The position numbers and the translations under genes were made by a program. A stretch of DNA of 64,000 nucleotides from Catonia carolina. Lineage: Eukaryota > Arthropoda > Insecta > Hemiptera > Achilidae. Positions 22,086-32,698 of the stretch are shown here, piece after piece (the stretch's first letter is position 1; every line of letters begins with the position of its first letter). The stretch is from the NCBI GenBank assembly GCA_035578175.1, contig JAQMRL010000007.1, positions 50,044,727 through 50,108,726 of the forward strand, in the 5' to 3' direction. The notes beneath the pieces were generated by a model. It saw only the letters and a list, made by a program, of their open reading frames with translations. It ran no database searches and was not told the origin of the DNA.

Positions 22086-22830
22086 GGGGAGACTGTACAT
22101 TGACTGTACATCCCGCTAATGTTAAATTTGCTATTTTTCTATGTTTATTTGCTTTTTTTAAAATATTCATTCATAGGATTGGTAAACGATAGGGAAATGA
22201 AACTTTACACACTATAGGTGTCGGGTTTTTTCTCGAGCTACTGACATTATTTGAATTTAATCTTTGGACCATATCATTTTTTTAAAATTACGAATAACAT
22301 AAACATTTTACAAATTGTTTTCTACTTGTTTTGCGTATTACTAACTTTTGGAGCACCTGAGGGTATCATAAAAATGTCAGTATATGTGGATATACAAGAT
22401 AATTAACAGATAAAAATTTCAGCCTGGTAGGTTAATTGGAAAAATGTACCTTAATGTTAAAAATCTAAATTTACGGGAAAAGGTAAGAAACAAGAAGGCA
22501 AATCAAAAACAATATGTACACAAACAAGTAAATTTCCCATCAACAGTTGTTTAGAAAGCTGAAACAACAGCTGAGAATATTAAAAACCGTGATGCAGATA
22601 TTTTAAAAACTAAAATTCTCTTTGCACTAAAACGAGCAGTATAAAATTATGAAAAATATTCATTCTTTGTAACATGATAATTTTTTGTGTAAACCTGATA
22701 AAACTTCATTTTTCATATTTTTTTTGACGTCATTATTAATGTTTTTCTGTTCGATCTAGACCTAAACTATTGAAAAACATAAAAAACCAAAAATCGACAT
22801 TTTGAGTTTAAAATATCGTGTAATCTCCCC
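22086..22830 (+). mobile_element. PB-M1 MITE copy 4
   Basis: TTAA then GGGGAGACTGTACATTGACTGTACATCCCGC at the left, where TTGACTGTACA is a small tandem duplication within the end (split here as GACTGTACAT twice). The right end is GTAATCTCCCC followed by CTAA. It is colinear with the other copies. Confidence 0.85.
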
Positions 22831-22849
22831 CTAAAATTTAAACTAAACG

Positions 22850-23115
22850 AAACTAAAGGAAAAAATGATCATGTACAATTAACAATAAATTACTCTTTCC
22901 TAAAAAAACCAACAGTTCAACCCAAATAAGTATAAATATAAGTATAAGTATATCAAATATAACAAGAACTAACGGACCCGTGCGAATAAATTCGCACAAT
23001 AAGATGCAGATAAGGGAGACGGCAATAGTAAACCACCTCACCCCTCGTTTTTACTTAGTTAAACCTCTATAGGTTCCAACCAGCCTTTCGGCTGTTGACC
23101 TAAACAACAACACAA
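22850..23115 (-). repeat. Repeat D, second copy
   Basis: The minus strand from 23115 reads TGTTGTTTAGGTCAACAGCC, GAAAGGCTGGTTGGAACCTA, then GGTGAGGTGGTTTACTATTG. The tail contains an AAGTATAAATA-type simple repeat (about 22927-22953). The short ORFs are by-products. Confidence 0.5.
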
Positions 23116-23654
23116 ATTTTCATAAATATTTTATTATCAAAGGCCTTATATGAAACACTTACAATTGAATTTCAATGAAATTAACCATGACTTTCCTTAT
23201 GATATTGTGTTGTGTTCATTTATATTCATTAGTGTTCATTACGTGGGAGACCTGCTGTACGGTATTACAGAGCTATACGTTGTAAACAATATATTTTGTT
23301 CTTTTTCATTTCGTAAAATGAAGCTCGAATTTAGCATGAATTTCAAGTTTAGAACTTTTTACCGAATCAGGAAAGAATACTCTTTAAAACCATGTAAAAA
23401 TTATAAAAATCCGTTCGGTAGAGCTCTGTATTTAAGAGTTTAAAGAATTCCCATTTAAAATACATTGGAAGTGATTTTGCGTTTTAAATAAATAGATAAG
23501 TATATCAACTGTAGGCCTACAGTCCAACCCAAATAAGTATGAATACGTGAGGAGTGCGGCTGAGTTGAGCCCCTATTATACCCGTACTGTTGACAGTAGT
23601 ATCGAACCGGGTGCGTAAAAACATTTATAGCCATTCTTAATACCGCCATATTAA
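23116..23654. other. No gene recognised
   Basis: A 97-codon + strand ORF (23150-23443) has no recognisable domain. CAACCCAAATAAGTAT occurs here (about 23525) and again near 22919, suggesting a shared repeat edge. Confidence 0.3.
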
Positions 23655-23915
23655 TTTTCCCGCTTCCGTTTTTTACCGGGTGTTGAAATGCTTGTTTTGA
23701 GTAGAATCAACGGTCTTCCTTTCTTTTCTGATATTTGAAATAGTATGTTTTGATAAACTTGTGCAAAGCGCCCCTCTTTCTGTGTATTTAGCTCCTGGCA
23801 AGAGCAGTTTTTTCTCCAAGGCCTCTTCAACACACACCTTAATAACTTCACTCGCCATTTTTCGTGCTTTGCTGTATATAATTTTACCTTTACGACGTTT
23901 GCTGAAACTCTCCAT
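23655..23915 (-). pseudogene. DDE transposase N-terminal HTH region, relic (family T)
   Basis: The minus-strand frame from 23915 reads MESFSKRRKGKIIYSKARKM, then VIKVCVEEAL, HTISNIRKE, and in the next frame FNTR/STPGKKRKREN. The order basic start, S.AR....V...., a T(I/V)..I.KE helix, then STPGKKR.R is what I know from the N-terminal part of a Tc1/IS630-like transposase group in insects. A related fragment is at 28610-28860. The catalytic domain is absent. Family naming is tentative. Confidence 0.55.
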
Positions 23916-24229
23916 GTTTACGTTGTCTATTCTTACGCACTAATTTCACTAATCAATAAAACATTCAATCTAAATATCACTTACACGTGGTGACTATACT
24001 ATGTCTGAACTACAAAATACAGTAAAAAGTAAAAAAACAAACAAAATACAAAAATTATTAATAATAATAATTAACAATTAATTAATAAAAACTAATAATG
24101 TAATATAAAAACTATAAAATTCTACTAAACAAACAAAATAAGAGAAAATATGTAGTATACGATGTATATGTCGCATGGAACTCCGCGTTGTACGCTAGTA
24201 CGCTAGGGAGGCGGCCATTACTGTTTTAA

Positions 24230-25000
24230 GGGGAGACTGCACTTTGTATCCCACCAATGTTATACTTAATACATTTTTAAAAGGATTGGTAAAAGATAGG
24301 GGAATAAAACTTTACACACATATAGTTGTCGGTTGTCTTTAGCAACTGACATTTTTTCAATTTAACCTGTAGGACCATAAAATGAAAAACAAAATAACGA
24401 ATCACATATAGCTTTTTACAAATTTATTTTCTACGTTTTTTGCATATTACTAATAGTTGGAACATTTAAGGAAGTTATAAAAATGCCGGTATTTGTGCGT
24501 GTGCAAAATGAATAACTTGTAAAAATTTCAGCTCGGTATGTTTGATGGTTCCCCAGAAAAATGTACCTAAAATTTTAAAAATCTAAATTTACGAGAACAG
24601 GCAAAAACAAAAAAAAACAAAACGTACACACAAGTAAATTTCCCATCAACAGTTGAGAAGAAAGATGAACCAACAGCTGAAAATGTTAAAAATAGTGATG
24701 CAGATATTTTTAAAAACTAAAATTTCCTTAGTTTTAAAACGATCAGCATAAAATTATGAAAAATATTCGTTAATGGTTACATGATAATTTTTCTGGGCAG
24801 ACGTAGTAAAAACTTAATTTGTTCATTAAAATAATGTTTTGACGTCATTTAATGTTTTTACTTTCTCTTGCCTATATGAATATATAGGAAGGAAAGTATT
24901 GTTTTCATGTCGATTTTTCAAAATCGAGTTTTCACCGGATCTATACGTTTTCAGACCCCCTGAACCCAAAAAACATGTTTTTAGCGATTGGTCTGTGTGT

Positions 25001-25059
<59 letters not shown>

Positions 25060-25918
25060 AACAGAATATCTCAAGAACGGAACATCGTACGAACTTGAAA
25101 CTTAAGTTACGTACCACTACCGGACTCGACACGAACATTTTCATCAAAATCGGTCAACCGGAAGTGGTAGTTTATTCGTGTAATTTTTCACTTTTTTGCG
25201 ATTTTCTCAAAAACTGGTCCTACGATTTTTTTTAAAATCGCCTGGTTTACTCAATTTTTTATTCTCTACAAGATAGGGTAGGCGCCATGTTTGCTGAAAT
25301 TCTGCGTGAGGCTGTTTTTACGTAAAAACATTTTCTTTTTAAGATTGCGGCTTTAATATGCATTTTAGCGCAAAACGTTATATAATAAAAGTTGTAGAAA
25401 ATGTAAAATTCTACAACTTTTATTTCAAACATTTTTTTGTATAACGCTTAGTTTAGCGGTAATTTGCGATTTTCTGTTTTTTTTCTCACGAAAACGTGAG
25501 AAAAATCGATTTTTTTAACATTTCGGTCTTAGTATGCATTTTACGACAAAAGTGTATGTAATTAAATTTATAGAAAATTAAAAGATCTACAACTTTTGTT
25601 TAGAGAATTTTTCTCTACAGAGCCTAGTTTAGCGTGAAAGCGTGATTTTCCGTATTTTTAAGCCAAACTGAGTTCGATTGTCATTTTGCGTTATTCACTC
25701 ATGATTAAAATAAGGTTATGTTTTTGAGGTTAGTTTTTGTTTATTTCTAATATTTTATTAATAATGTTAGGTTTATTTTTAATTATTTGCATTGGCAAGA
25801 GAAAGTTGTGTGAGTGTTTCACACCAAATTTTTTCTTGTAGGTCTAGGGCTGAACTATTGAAAAACATAAAAAATCGAAAATCGAAATTTTCAGTCAAAA
25901 CCATCATACAGTTTTACC
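24230..25918 (+). mobile_element. PB-M1 MITE copy 5, split by HINE-A copy 6
   Basis: TTAA flanks are perfect on both sides (24226-24229, 25919-25922). The ends are GGGGAGACTGCACTTTG and CATACAGTTTTACC. The body is continuous with other copies once 24860-25828 (HINE-A) is skipped. The break falls in AATGTTTTT|CTTGTAGG, which is uninterrupted in copy 1. Confidence 0.9.
24860..25828 (+). mobile_element. HINE-A copy 6, nested in PB-M1 copy 5
   Basis: All HINE-A parts are present: ATIR, palindrome, GT/GTCT microsatellite (about 24993-25059), the two 170-bp units with the CTCACG/CGTGAG hairpin, and the 3' ATIR and hairpin. The surrounding MITE gives the pre-insertion sequence. Five Ts precede and six Ts follow the element where the empty site has five in all. 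Confidence 0.9.
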
Positions 25919-26139
25919 TTAAAGAGGGAATTTCACACTACATGTCAGAGTTGAAATTAAAAAATTGACATTTTTGTGATCTTTTGGAGCATCGATGACC
26001 TTAATACGTTATAAAACATGAGCAAATCAATTAACACCTTTTACTCGTATACACTCATCTGAAATCACCAATAATCCCAATTGTACCGCTGGTGTAATAT
26101 AAAAATGTTGACCTCAGTGTTAAAAAATTTCCCAATATT
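25919..26139. other. No feature recognised
   Basis: Short gap between the MITE and a LINE 3' end. Confidence 0.3.
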
Positions 26140-26559
26140 TGAAATATTTGGATATCCTTCCTGGGACATATATTGAGAATGGAGGATACAAGATTACTAA
26201 GAAGGATGACTGAGTTTTTCTGGCAAAAGAAGATGACACCAAACTGGATAAAGGAAGTCAAAAAGGATATGGAGGAACTAAACATCACAATAGCTGACCT
26301 CAAAACTAAGTCAGGGAGCTACAGGACATACAAACAGCGATCGGTTAAATTTAGGGAACAAATGAGGGTCAGGAAAGCCATGGTGATTTCGGACGCTGAG
26401 AGACTGAGAAGATCCGAAACATTGAAGAATTATTGGCGAAGAAGAGGAGAAGTACGGGAGCGACAACTGCGGGGGCGTTTTGGTGGAACATCTGAAAGAG
26501 CTAGACGTTGAAAGATTGAACTTAAGTGGTCCTTTGTGGCCGTAAAATAAAAAAAAAAA
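26140..26559 (+). pseudogene. LINE-c 3' end with poly(A)
   Basis: The frame from about 26150 reads SFLGHILRMEDTRLLRRM and continues through WIKEVKKDMEELNI to a basic GEVRERQLRGRFGG end, closing at 26511. A short 3' UTR (TGGTCCTTTGTGGCCGTAAA) and an 11-A run (about 26549-26559) follow. FLGHI.RM.D.RL..R is the C-terminal motif of insect LINE ORF2 proteins. It is a 5'-truncated insertion. Similar fragments at 56690-57090 and 60360-60620 are on the minus strand. Confidence 0.82.
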
Positions 26560-26575
26560 GGAAGTATACTGTTAG

Positions 26576-27131
26576 CCCTTTGAGGACTGTTGTCTTGTAT
26601 ATGCGACGGCACTTACATGCCGAGGCTAGAGTCAACTGGCATGTAAACTCATGTTCAAACTTTCCTGAAGAAATACTATGTTCCGCATTCTATTGGCTTT
26701 AAAATGAGTTAGTACTTTATAATTATATTAAATCTTGACCAATTGAAATTGGAAAAAACGAATTGGAGAATATTTTTTTACCAAACTAGACGAAAGAAAT
26801 AAGTAAATATTTGATGACTATAAAATCTGATGAAGAAGAGTGTTAATGAGGATAATGACAAAGAACTTTGCAGGAATTGACGTTAACTATAGAACACAAT
26901 TCTGTCACTGTCAACAGCCTTTGGCCGAAAGATGTAGTACTAAAATATTTTTTATTACATTATTGTAGATTTTAAAGTACAACTTATTTTGTAACGAACA
27001 CATAAAATTAAAAGTTACAAAAAACATGAAAAATTCAAGACAAACCATGTAGCTCATCACGGTGTGAAATGTCATGAAAATATCTAGTCTGTGCAAGCTT
27101 TATTTCCTGTAAAAACTCAGTTGTTAAAGGG
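26576..27131. mobile_element. piggyBac-type MITE (CCCTTT ends)
   Basis: The left end is TTAG|CCCTTTGAGGACTG and the right end, inverted, is TTAA|CCCTTTAACAACTG, so TIRs match at about 12 of 14 positions and the target is TTAA with one change. There is no transposase. CCCTTT ends next to TTAA are common in piggyBac-derived non-autonomous elements. It starts only 17 bases after the LINE-c poly(A). Confidence 0.65.
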
Positions 27132-27135
27132 TTAA

Positions 27136-27794
27136 TTAGATAACGTAACTATTTAAAAATATGATACTTTTATAAAATTTCCTCCCAAGTTAACTGTAAT
27201 TTGTGACATTAAGTTCCTTAACTAAAATTACAAGTAAATTCTTTTTCAATTGCCAAAACATTTAGAAAAATAACTCTATATTACATTCAAATTGCTATGA
27301 AAGGTCACCCTTGTTATATCTAATGTTTGCAAAGAATAACACGTGGAAAAAATTTTTACATTTTAAAGAAAGTTATTTTATATCCTAAACTTTTTATTTT
27401 AAATTTAAATGTTAACATGCTTGTAAAATTGTTCGTTATTTTTAATAACACGAACAGATTAAAAGTTACATTATTTTCTTGAAACTAGGTATTACATCGG
27501 AGGAGTTGCGTAACTTTTTACACACCTCCGTTACTAAGGGAACTAGGCTAAAAATAATACACCAATGGTAACCAATGGTAACAATACACCAGGTCAATAG
27601 AACACACGGGTTAGAACTTACAGAAGATCTTATACTGAGAGTGCTTCGTGTTTCGATTCTGTGTGTTAGCTCACTAACTGTCATTCAGAATATGTCTATG
27701 ACTTGGTATTAACCCAAGTGAAATGTATTACTCTAGCTAGCTCTACCCATTTGCGCGAAGCGCTCGACGAGCGATCACGAGGCGAGCACGGCCG
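27136..27794. other. No gene recognised
   Basis: AT-rich, with a small direct repeat ACCAATGGTA ACCAATGGTA near 27560-27580. No coding signal. Confidence 0.35.
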
Positions 27795-28470
27795 TTTACC
27801 ACAATAATCATAATAATAATGTGTTTATTCAATCACTGTTAACAATATCACAGAATAGAATACGTTAATACAATACAATTTACAAACAATACAATTTAAA
27901 TTAAAATATACATTATTTATAAATAACACAAAGTACAATCAAGACATACACTTATAAAACATAAAACAATAAAAAAACTTATAAAACATACAAGAGACAA
28001 TCATTTAAAAGTTATGTAACTTAGATTACATAAGTCTTCCTATAGACAAAAGGTTATGTCAACCCGACCTGCAAAAATTTTTCCGTCTTATAAAACAGGT
28101 TCTGCATTAACCAAGAACGAATCTTTGTCCTGAATTTTTTTATTAGCACCATCCTTGCTGCTGAAGGAAATTTGCTAAATATTTTTCCATAAGTAAAAAC
28201 ATTACGGCTTGTATCCCTCAACCGAGTACACGGAACGTCCAGATCTGTCCTAAAACTTGTTTCATACCCGTGGACATCAGACCTTAGTTGACACGTACTC
28301 AAGTTTTTTTTTACGTATATCAGCAAATAGAAGATGTATAAATTATATACTGCCATAATTTTCAATTCCTTGAAAACAGGTTTGCAAAGCTCACGCGAAG
28401 GTTTGTTAGGTATAGTCACTTGATTCACGAGTTTGGCCTTGTTTGCAACGAGGTGTAAAGGGTAAAGCAT
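27795..28470 (-). pseudogene. LINE-e 3' end: RT C-terminus plus 3' UTR
   Basis: The 138-codon minus-strand frame at 28054-28470 includes CKPVFKELKIM, a LSTCQLRSDVHGYETSFRTD stretch (region with Y.TR basic residues), NVFTYGKIFSKFPSAARM and a C-terminal WLMQNLFYKTEKFL. This order (SCRPLF..L.IL...LYI; N....LP...; L..WL....FYS..EFL) is the end of CR1/Jockey-like RTs. The 3' UTR runs to an AATAAT-type tail near 27800. The upstream RT piece lies at 29052-29400, separated by an insertion. Confidence 0.78.
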
Positions 28471-29051
28471 CAGTGCGCATGCGCGACTGCTTTAATTTCC
28501 GTAGAGAAACATAACAACTTATACTATACCCAGAGCATTTATACAGTATATCGCGGAACCTTTTGTAGGTTAACTGTACGAATATAACTGTTTGTTACCG
28601 TAAACACAAATGTCGGTTTCTCGAAAACGTGATCGAACTATTCACAGTGCTGAACGCAATGTAATAAAATGTTGTGAAGTTAAAGCTAAATAAAAATGTC
28701 TATTCGTGTCTCTTAACGAAAGCCGTGAGCGAGTGGCTAACTACTGTAATGTTTCTCTTTCCACAATTCGAAAAATAAAGAAGGAAATTAAGGACGTGAA
28801 GAAGTTATTCTTTAACAGTTTTGTTGACACCTGGTAAAAAAAAGGAAACGGTTAGGTAGATACTAGAGAGACTGATAATGAAAACGCCGATGACAGCAAT
28901 AGTAAAGAAGGCGATGCATTCGTAATTACAGTAAATCAAACATTTCTAGTCATGTAATTAAGCTATAGGCAATATTAGAGGTCATATTTATTTCTTATAG
29001 GTTTATGAAGAAAACATTTTCTCGGAATAAACCACAGCTTACAAAATGTAT
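28471..29051. other. Insertion separating two parts of LINE-e
   Basis: The LINE frame breaks near CKPVF and resumes about 770 bases away. The intervening DNA contains the transposase N-terminal relic at 28610-28860 and a GC palindrome GTGCGCATGCGC near 28475. I could not define clean TIRs. Confidence 0.5.
28610..28860 (+). pseudogene. DDE transposase N-terminal HTH region, relic (family T)
   Basis: From ATG at 28610 the frame reads MSVSRKRDRTIHSAERNVI, hits a stop, then VANYCNVSLSTIRKIKKEIK and KKLFFNS, with LLTPGK just beyond in another frame. It shares the layout of the relic at 23655-23915: S.(A/E)R..(V/I), STIR.IKKE, then (S/T)PGKK. No catalytic domain is present. Confidence 0.55.
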
Positions 29052-29400
29052 CTAGAAACTGCACGGTAGTGAAATGTATGAGTAGTGGTTTGCTGTTGAG
29101 GTTGGCAGCACTGCAAATATTTCACTTCCCTTCCTCACAGCCCATACATACGCAAAAGGCAATCTCGTGACTATAGTATCTATAGCATTCTTATTGGTTT
29201 TTTGAGCCAACGAAATTTTGTAAACTGAAGAGGTATGATCCCATAAATGAATGCCATAGGTAATGAGGTTATAGATTGACAGCAATGTATTACAGTGTAT
29301 GTACATTGGTGAAGTTTCGTCGAGCGCGGACATCCACACATCGGTGAACTCTGGCGAGCGATCATAGGACGAGCGTCTCAATTCTTCTTTATTATTTAAT
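29052..29400 (-). pseudogene. LINE-e RT thumb region, upstream part
   Basis: The minus strand reads NTLLSIYNLITYGIHLWDHT and then, in shifting frames, LAQK..(IRML) and YYSHE. LLSIYNSLI.YGI..WG.T.......QK.AIR is a standard RT motif preceding SC(R/K)P.F, which is found at 28395. The two segments together reconstruct the expected order of one LINE. Confidence 0.72.
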
Positions 29401-29491
29401 TCCGAGCCACAAGGCTAAACAAGGTCAGATGGAGTCCGGACATCATACTCGTGAGTCTGCGGTTGGTTTTGCCGTAATAGAAGATAAAGTA

Positions 29492-30286
29492 ACGGGTGTT
29501 TTATTAAGGACGCAACCCTGATTATAAAAAGATAGAAGTAATACATCGGTAAATTTTCTGTCCCCCAATCGGTATGTTGGCAACAGTGTACGCAAGGCCA
29601 AGTTCTTAAGACAGTTAAAATGTTTCAGTCAAGCATTAGTGTGGTGACAGCAGTCGTTTCGTTATATTGTGTCAGCAATGGTTTTTTCCAAGGAAGAACG
29701 CGTGTTTATTGTAGAGACTTACATAGCGAGTAAATCTTACAAATGTGTGCAAGATAAATTTCAGTTGAAATTTCCCCCTTCTGCCGTTCCGAATAAATCG
29801 TCAATATTGCGTTTGATAAATAAATTCCGTAAAACTGGTAGTTTAATCGATGAGAAACCACCTCGCCAGCCAACAAAGTTAACCGCGGAAGTTCTCGAAG
29901 ATTTGAAAAATCGTTTGACTCAATCACCTAAAAAATCGCTTAGAAGATTATCATCGTAAGCTGCGCTAACATTAACTACTGTTTTCAGAGCTACGAAAAA
30001 GTTACATTTGCATCCATATCGCGTTGGCATTGCATTAGTAAGATTTACTCGCTATGTAAGTCTCTACAATAAACACGCGTTCTTCCTTGGAAAAAACCAT
30101 TGCTGACACAATATAACGAAACGACTGCTGTCACCACACTAATGCGTGACTGGAACATTTTAACTGTCTTAAGAGGTTGGCCTTGAGTACACTGTTGCCA
30201 ACATACCGATTGGGGGACAGAAAATTTACCGATGTATTACTTCTATCTTCTTATAATCAGGGTTGCGTCCTTAATAAAACACCCGT
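29492..30286. mobile_element. Tc1/mariner-like fold-back element, TA flanked, with duplicated 5' end
   Basis: TA at 29490-29491 and 30287-30288 flank ACGGGTGTTTTATTAAGGAC and its exact inverted partner. About 250 bases at each end (29492-29744 and 30042-30286) are inverted copies, and each includes the start of the ORF (AGCAATGGTTTTTTCCAAGG against its complement). The catalytic half of a transposon is missing and its place is taken by a second, inverted 5' end. Confidence 0.85.
29669..29959 (+). pseudogene. Transposase N-terminal HTH domain (DUF4817-like), truncated
   Basis: A 96-codon frame begins MSAMVFSKEERVFIVETYIA and has a second helix-turn-helix segment with SSILRLINKFRKTGSLIDEK before PPRQP. 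F(S/T)..E...IV..Y, then F...FP...P....I..L...F..TGS, is the DNA-binding start of insect Tc1/mariner-like transposases that precede DDE catalytic domains. It ends at a stop after RRLSS, where an RRLS.....S..T...L region normally continues: 'TLTTVFRATKKLHLHPYRV' is visible in the next frame. The ATG context AGCAATGG is good. It cannot transpose itself. Confidence 0.78.
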
Positions 30287-30355
30287 TAGCTGTAGCTTCA
30301 GCTTTATGTGTATATGCAATAAGTTATTGTAATTTATTGACGTTATACAAAAAAA

Positions 30356-31161
30356 TCTGGTGTGAAACACTCACATAACTTTCTCTTGCCAATGCAAATA
30401 ATTTAAACAATATAACCTAACATTAGTAATAAAACATTAGAAGTAAACAAAAAACTAACCTCAAAAACATAACCTTATTTTAATCATTAGTGAAAGACGC
30501 AAAATAAAAATCGACCCCAGTTTGGCTTAAAAATACGCAAAATCACTCTTTCACGCTAAACTAGGCTCTGTAGAGAAAAATGCGTAAAATAAAAGTTGTA
30601 AATCTTTTTATTTCCTATAAAATTTATTATATACTTTTTTGTCGTAAAATGCATTCTAAGGCCGAAATCTTAAAAAAATCGATTTTCCACACGTTTTCGT
30701 GAGAAAAAATCAGAAAATCGCTAATTACTGCTAAACTAAGCGTTATACAGAAAATTGTTTCAAATAAAAGTTGTAGGATTTTTAATTCTCTACAACTTTT
30801 ATTATATACATTTTTGCGCTAAATTGAATATTAAGCCGTAATCTTAAAAAATCAACGTTTTTACGTAAAAACAGCCTCACCAAGAATTTCAGCAAACATG
30901 GCGCCTACCCTATCTTGTAGAGAATAAAAAATTGAGTAAAATAGGCGATTTTAAAAAAAATCGTAGGACCAGTTTTTGAGAAAATCGAAAAAAGTGAAAA
31001 ATGACACGAATAAACAACTTCCGGTTGACCGATTTCGATGAAAATGTTCGTGTCGGGTCCGGTAGTGATATGTAACTTAAGTTTCAAGTTTCAAGTTCGT
31101 ACGATGTTCCGTTCTTGAGATATTCTGTTCACACACAGACACACAGACAGACAGACAGACA

Positions 31162-31214
<53 letters not shown>

Positions 31215-31361
31215 ACACACACACACAGACCAATCGCTAAAAACATGTTTTTTGGGTTCAGGGGGTCTGAAAACGTATAGATCCGGTGAAAACTCGATTT
31301 CAAAATATCGACATAAAAACAATACTTTCCTTCCTATATATTCATATAGGCAAGAGAAAGT
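30356..31361 (-). mobile_element. HINE-A copy 7 (longest CA/CAGA microsatellite)
   Basis: A complete minus-orientation copy. Its microsatellite (about 31130-31228) contains five consecutive ACAG units, i.e. GTCT repeats on the element strand, plus a long CA run. (GTCY)n is the repeat reported for DINE-1. The two 170-bp units and both ends are intact. Confidence 0.88.
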
Positions 31362-31500
31362 AATAGGTATGGGTTTTTTAAGCAAAATTGCAAAACTTGC
31401 CTTGGGAGTCAACCAGTTAAATATTAAGTTTAGTTTGCTGTAAAGCTCAGCATGCGGATGGTTTTTCTATTATTTAAGTAAAATTTGAATTACAAGCAAC
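31362..31500. other. Short unique spacer
   Basis: Nothing recognised between HINE-A copy 7 and the SINE head. Confidence 0.3.
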
Positions 31501-31610
31501 GCTTCCTTGGCGTATTGGTAGACAACAAAGCGGAAAATTCCAGGTTTTATTCCCGGGTTGGATCTGAATAACTTATTATTATGAGTTAAAACCCACTTTT
31601 CTATAACCCA
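31501..31610 (+). mobile_element. SINE-1 copy (tRNA-derived), partial tail
   Basis: The head GCTTCCTTGGCGTATTGGTA has the A box; TTTTATTCCCGG is a decayed B-box region, followed by GTTGGATCTGAATAAC and GAGTTAAAACCCACTTTTCT, the SINE-1 body. The tail merges into the duplicated segment described at 31612. Confidence 0.7.
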
Positions 31611-31659
31611 ATTTAATAATATTGGCTGATAACTAAGACATAGATGTCAATTGATTTTT

Positions 31660-32594
31660 ACTTTCTCTTGCCTATATGAATATATAGGAAGGAAAGTATT
31701 GTTCTCATGTCGATTTTTCGAAATCGAGTTTTTACCGGATCTATACGTTTTCAGACCCCCTGAACCCAAAAAACATGTTTTTAGCGATTGGTCTGTGTGT
31801 GTGTGTGTGTGTGTGTGTACAAAATATCTCAAGAACGGAACATCGTACGAACTTGAAACTTAAAACTTAAGTTACATACCACTACCGGACCCGACACGAA
31901 CATTTTCATCAAAATCGGTCAACCGGAAGTAGTAGTTTATTCGTATAATTTTTCACTTTTTTGCGATTTTCTCAAAAACTGGTCCTACGATTTTTTTTTA
32001 AATCGCCTGGTTTATTCAATTTTTTATTCTCTACAAGATAGGGTAGGCGTCATGTTTGCTGAAATTCTGGGTGAGGCTGTTTTCACGTAAAAACATAGTT
32101 TTTTTAAGATTACAGGTTTCATATGCAATTTAGCGCAACAATTTATATAATAAAAGTTGTAGAGAATTTAAAATTCTACAACTTTTATTTTAAACATTTT
32201 TTTTTATAACGCTTAGTTTAGCGGTAATTTGCAATTTTCTGATTTTTTCTCACGAAAAAGTGTGAAAAATTGATTTTTTTAAGATTTCGGCCTTAGTATG
32301 CACTTTACGACAAAATTTTATATAATTAAATTTATAAAAATTTAAAAGATCTACAACTTTTATTGAGAGCATTTTTCTCTACGGAGCCTAGTTTAGTGAG
32401 AAAGAGTGATTTTCCGTATTTTTAAGCGAAACTGAGGTTGATTTTCATTTTGGGTTATTCACTCATGATTAAAATTAGGTTATGTTTATTGACGTTAGTT
32501 TTTTGTTTATTTCTAATGTTTTATTACTAATGTTAGGATTTTTGTTAATTATTTGCATAGGCAAGAGAAAGTTGTGTGAGTGTTTCACACTAGA
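31660..32594 (+). mobile_element. HINE-A copy 8
   Basis: A complete element with a short pure GT run. The terminal hairpin is followed by CTAGA. The empty site in duplication unit 2 (near 34811) has a run of seven Ts; here five Ts precede and nine follow the element. Confidence 0.9.
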
Positions 32595-32698
32595 TTTTTT
32601 TTTCTCTATTCGATTCATCACATTTAAAATGTTTTAACTTCAAAAATGTTTGTTATAAATTATTTTAACCTTTTTGTAAAAAGAATTAAAATTTTATA

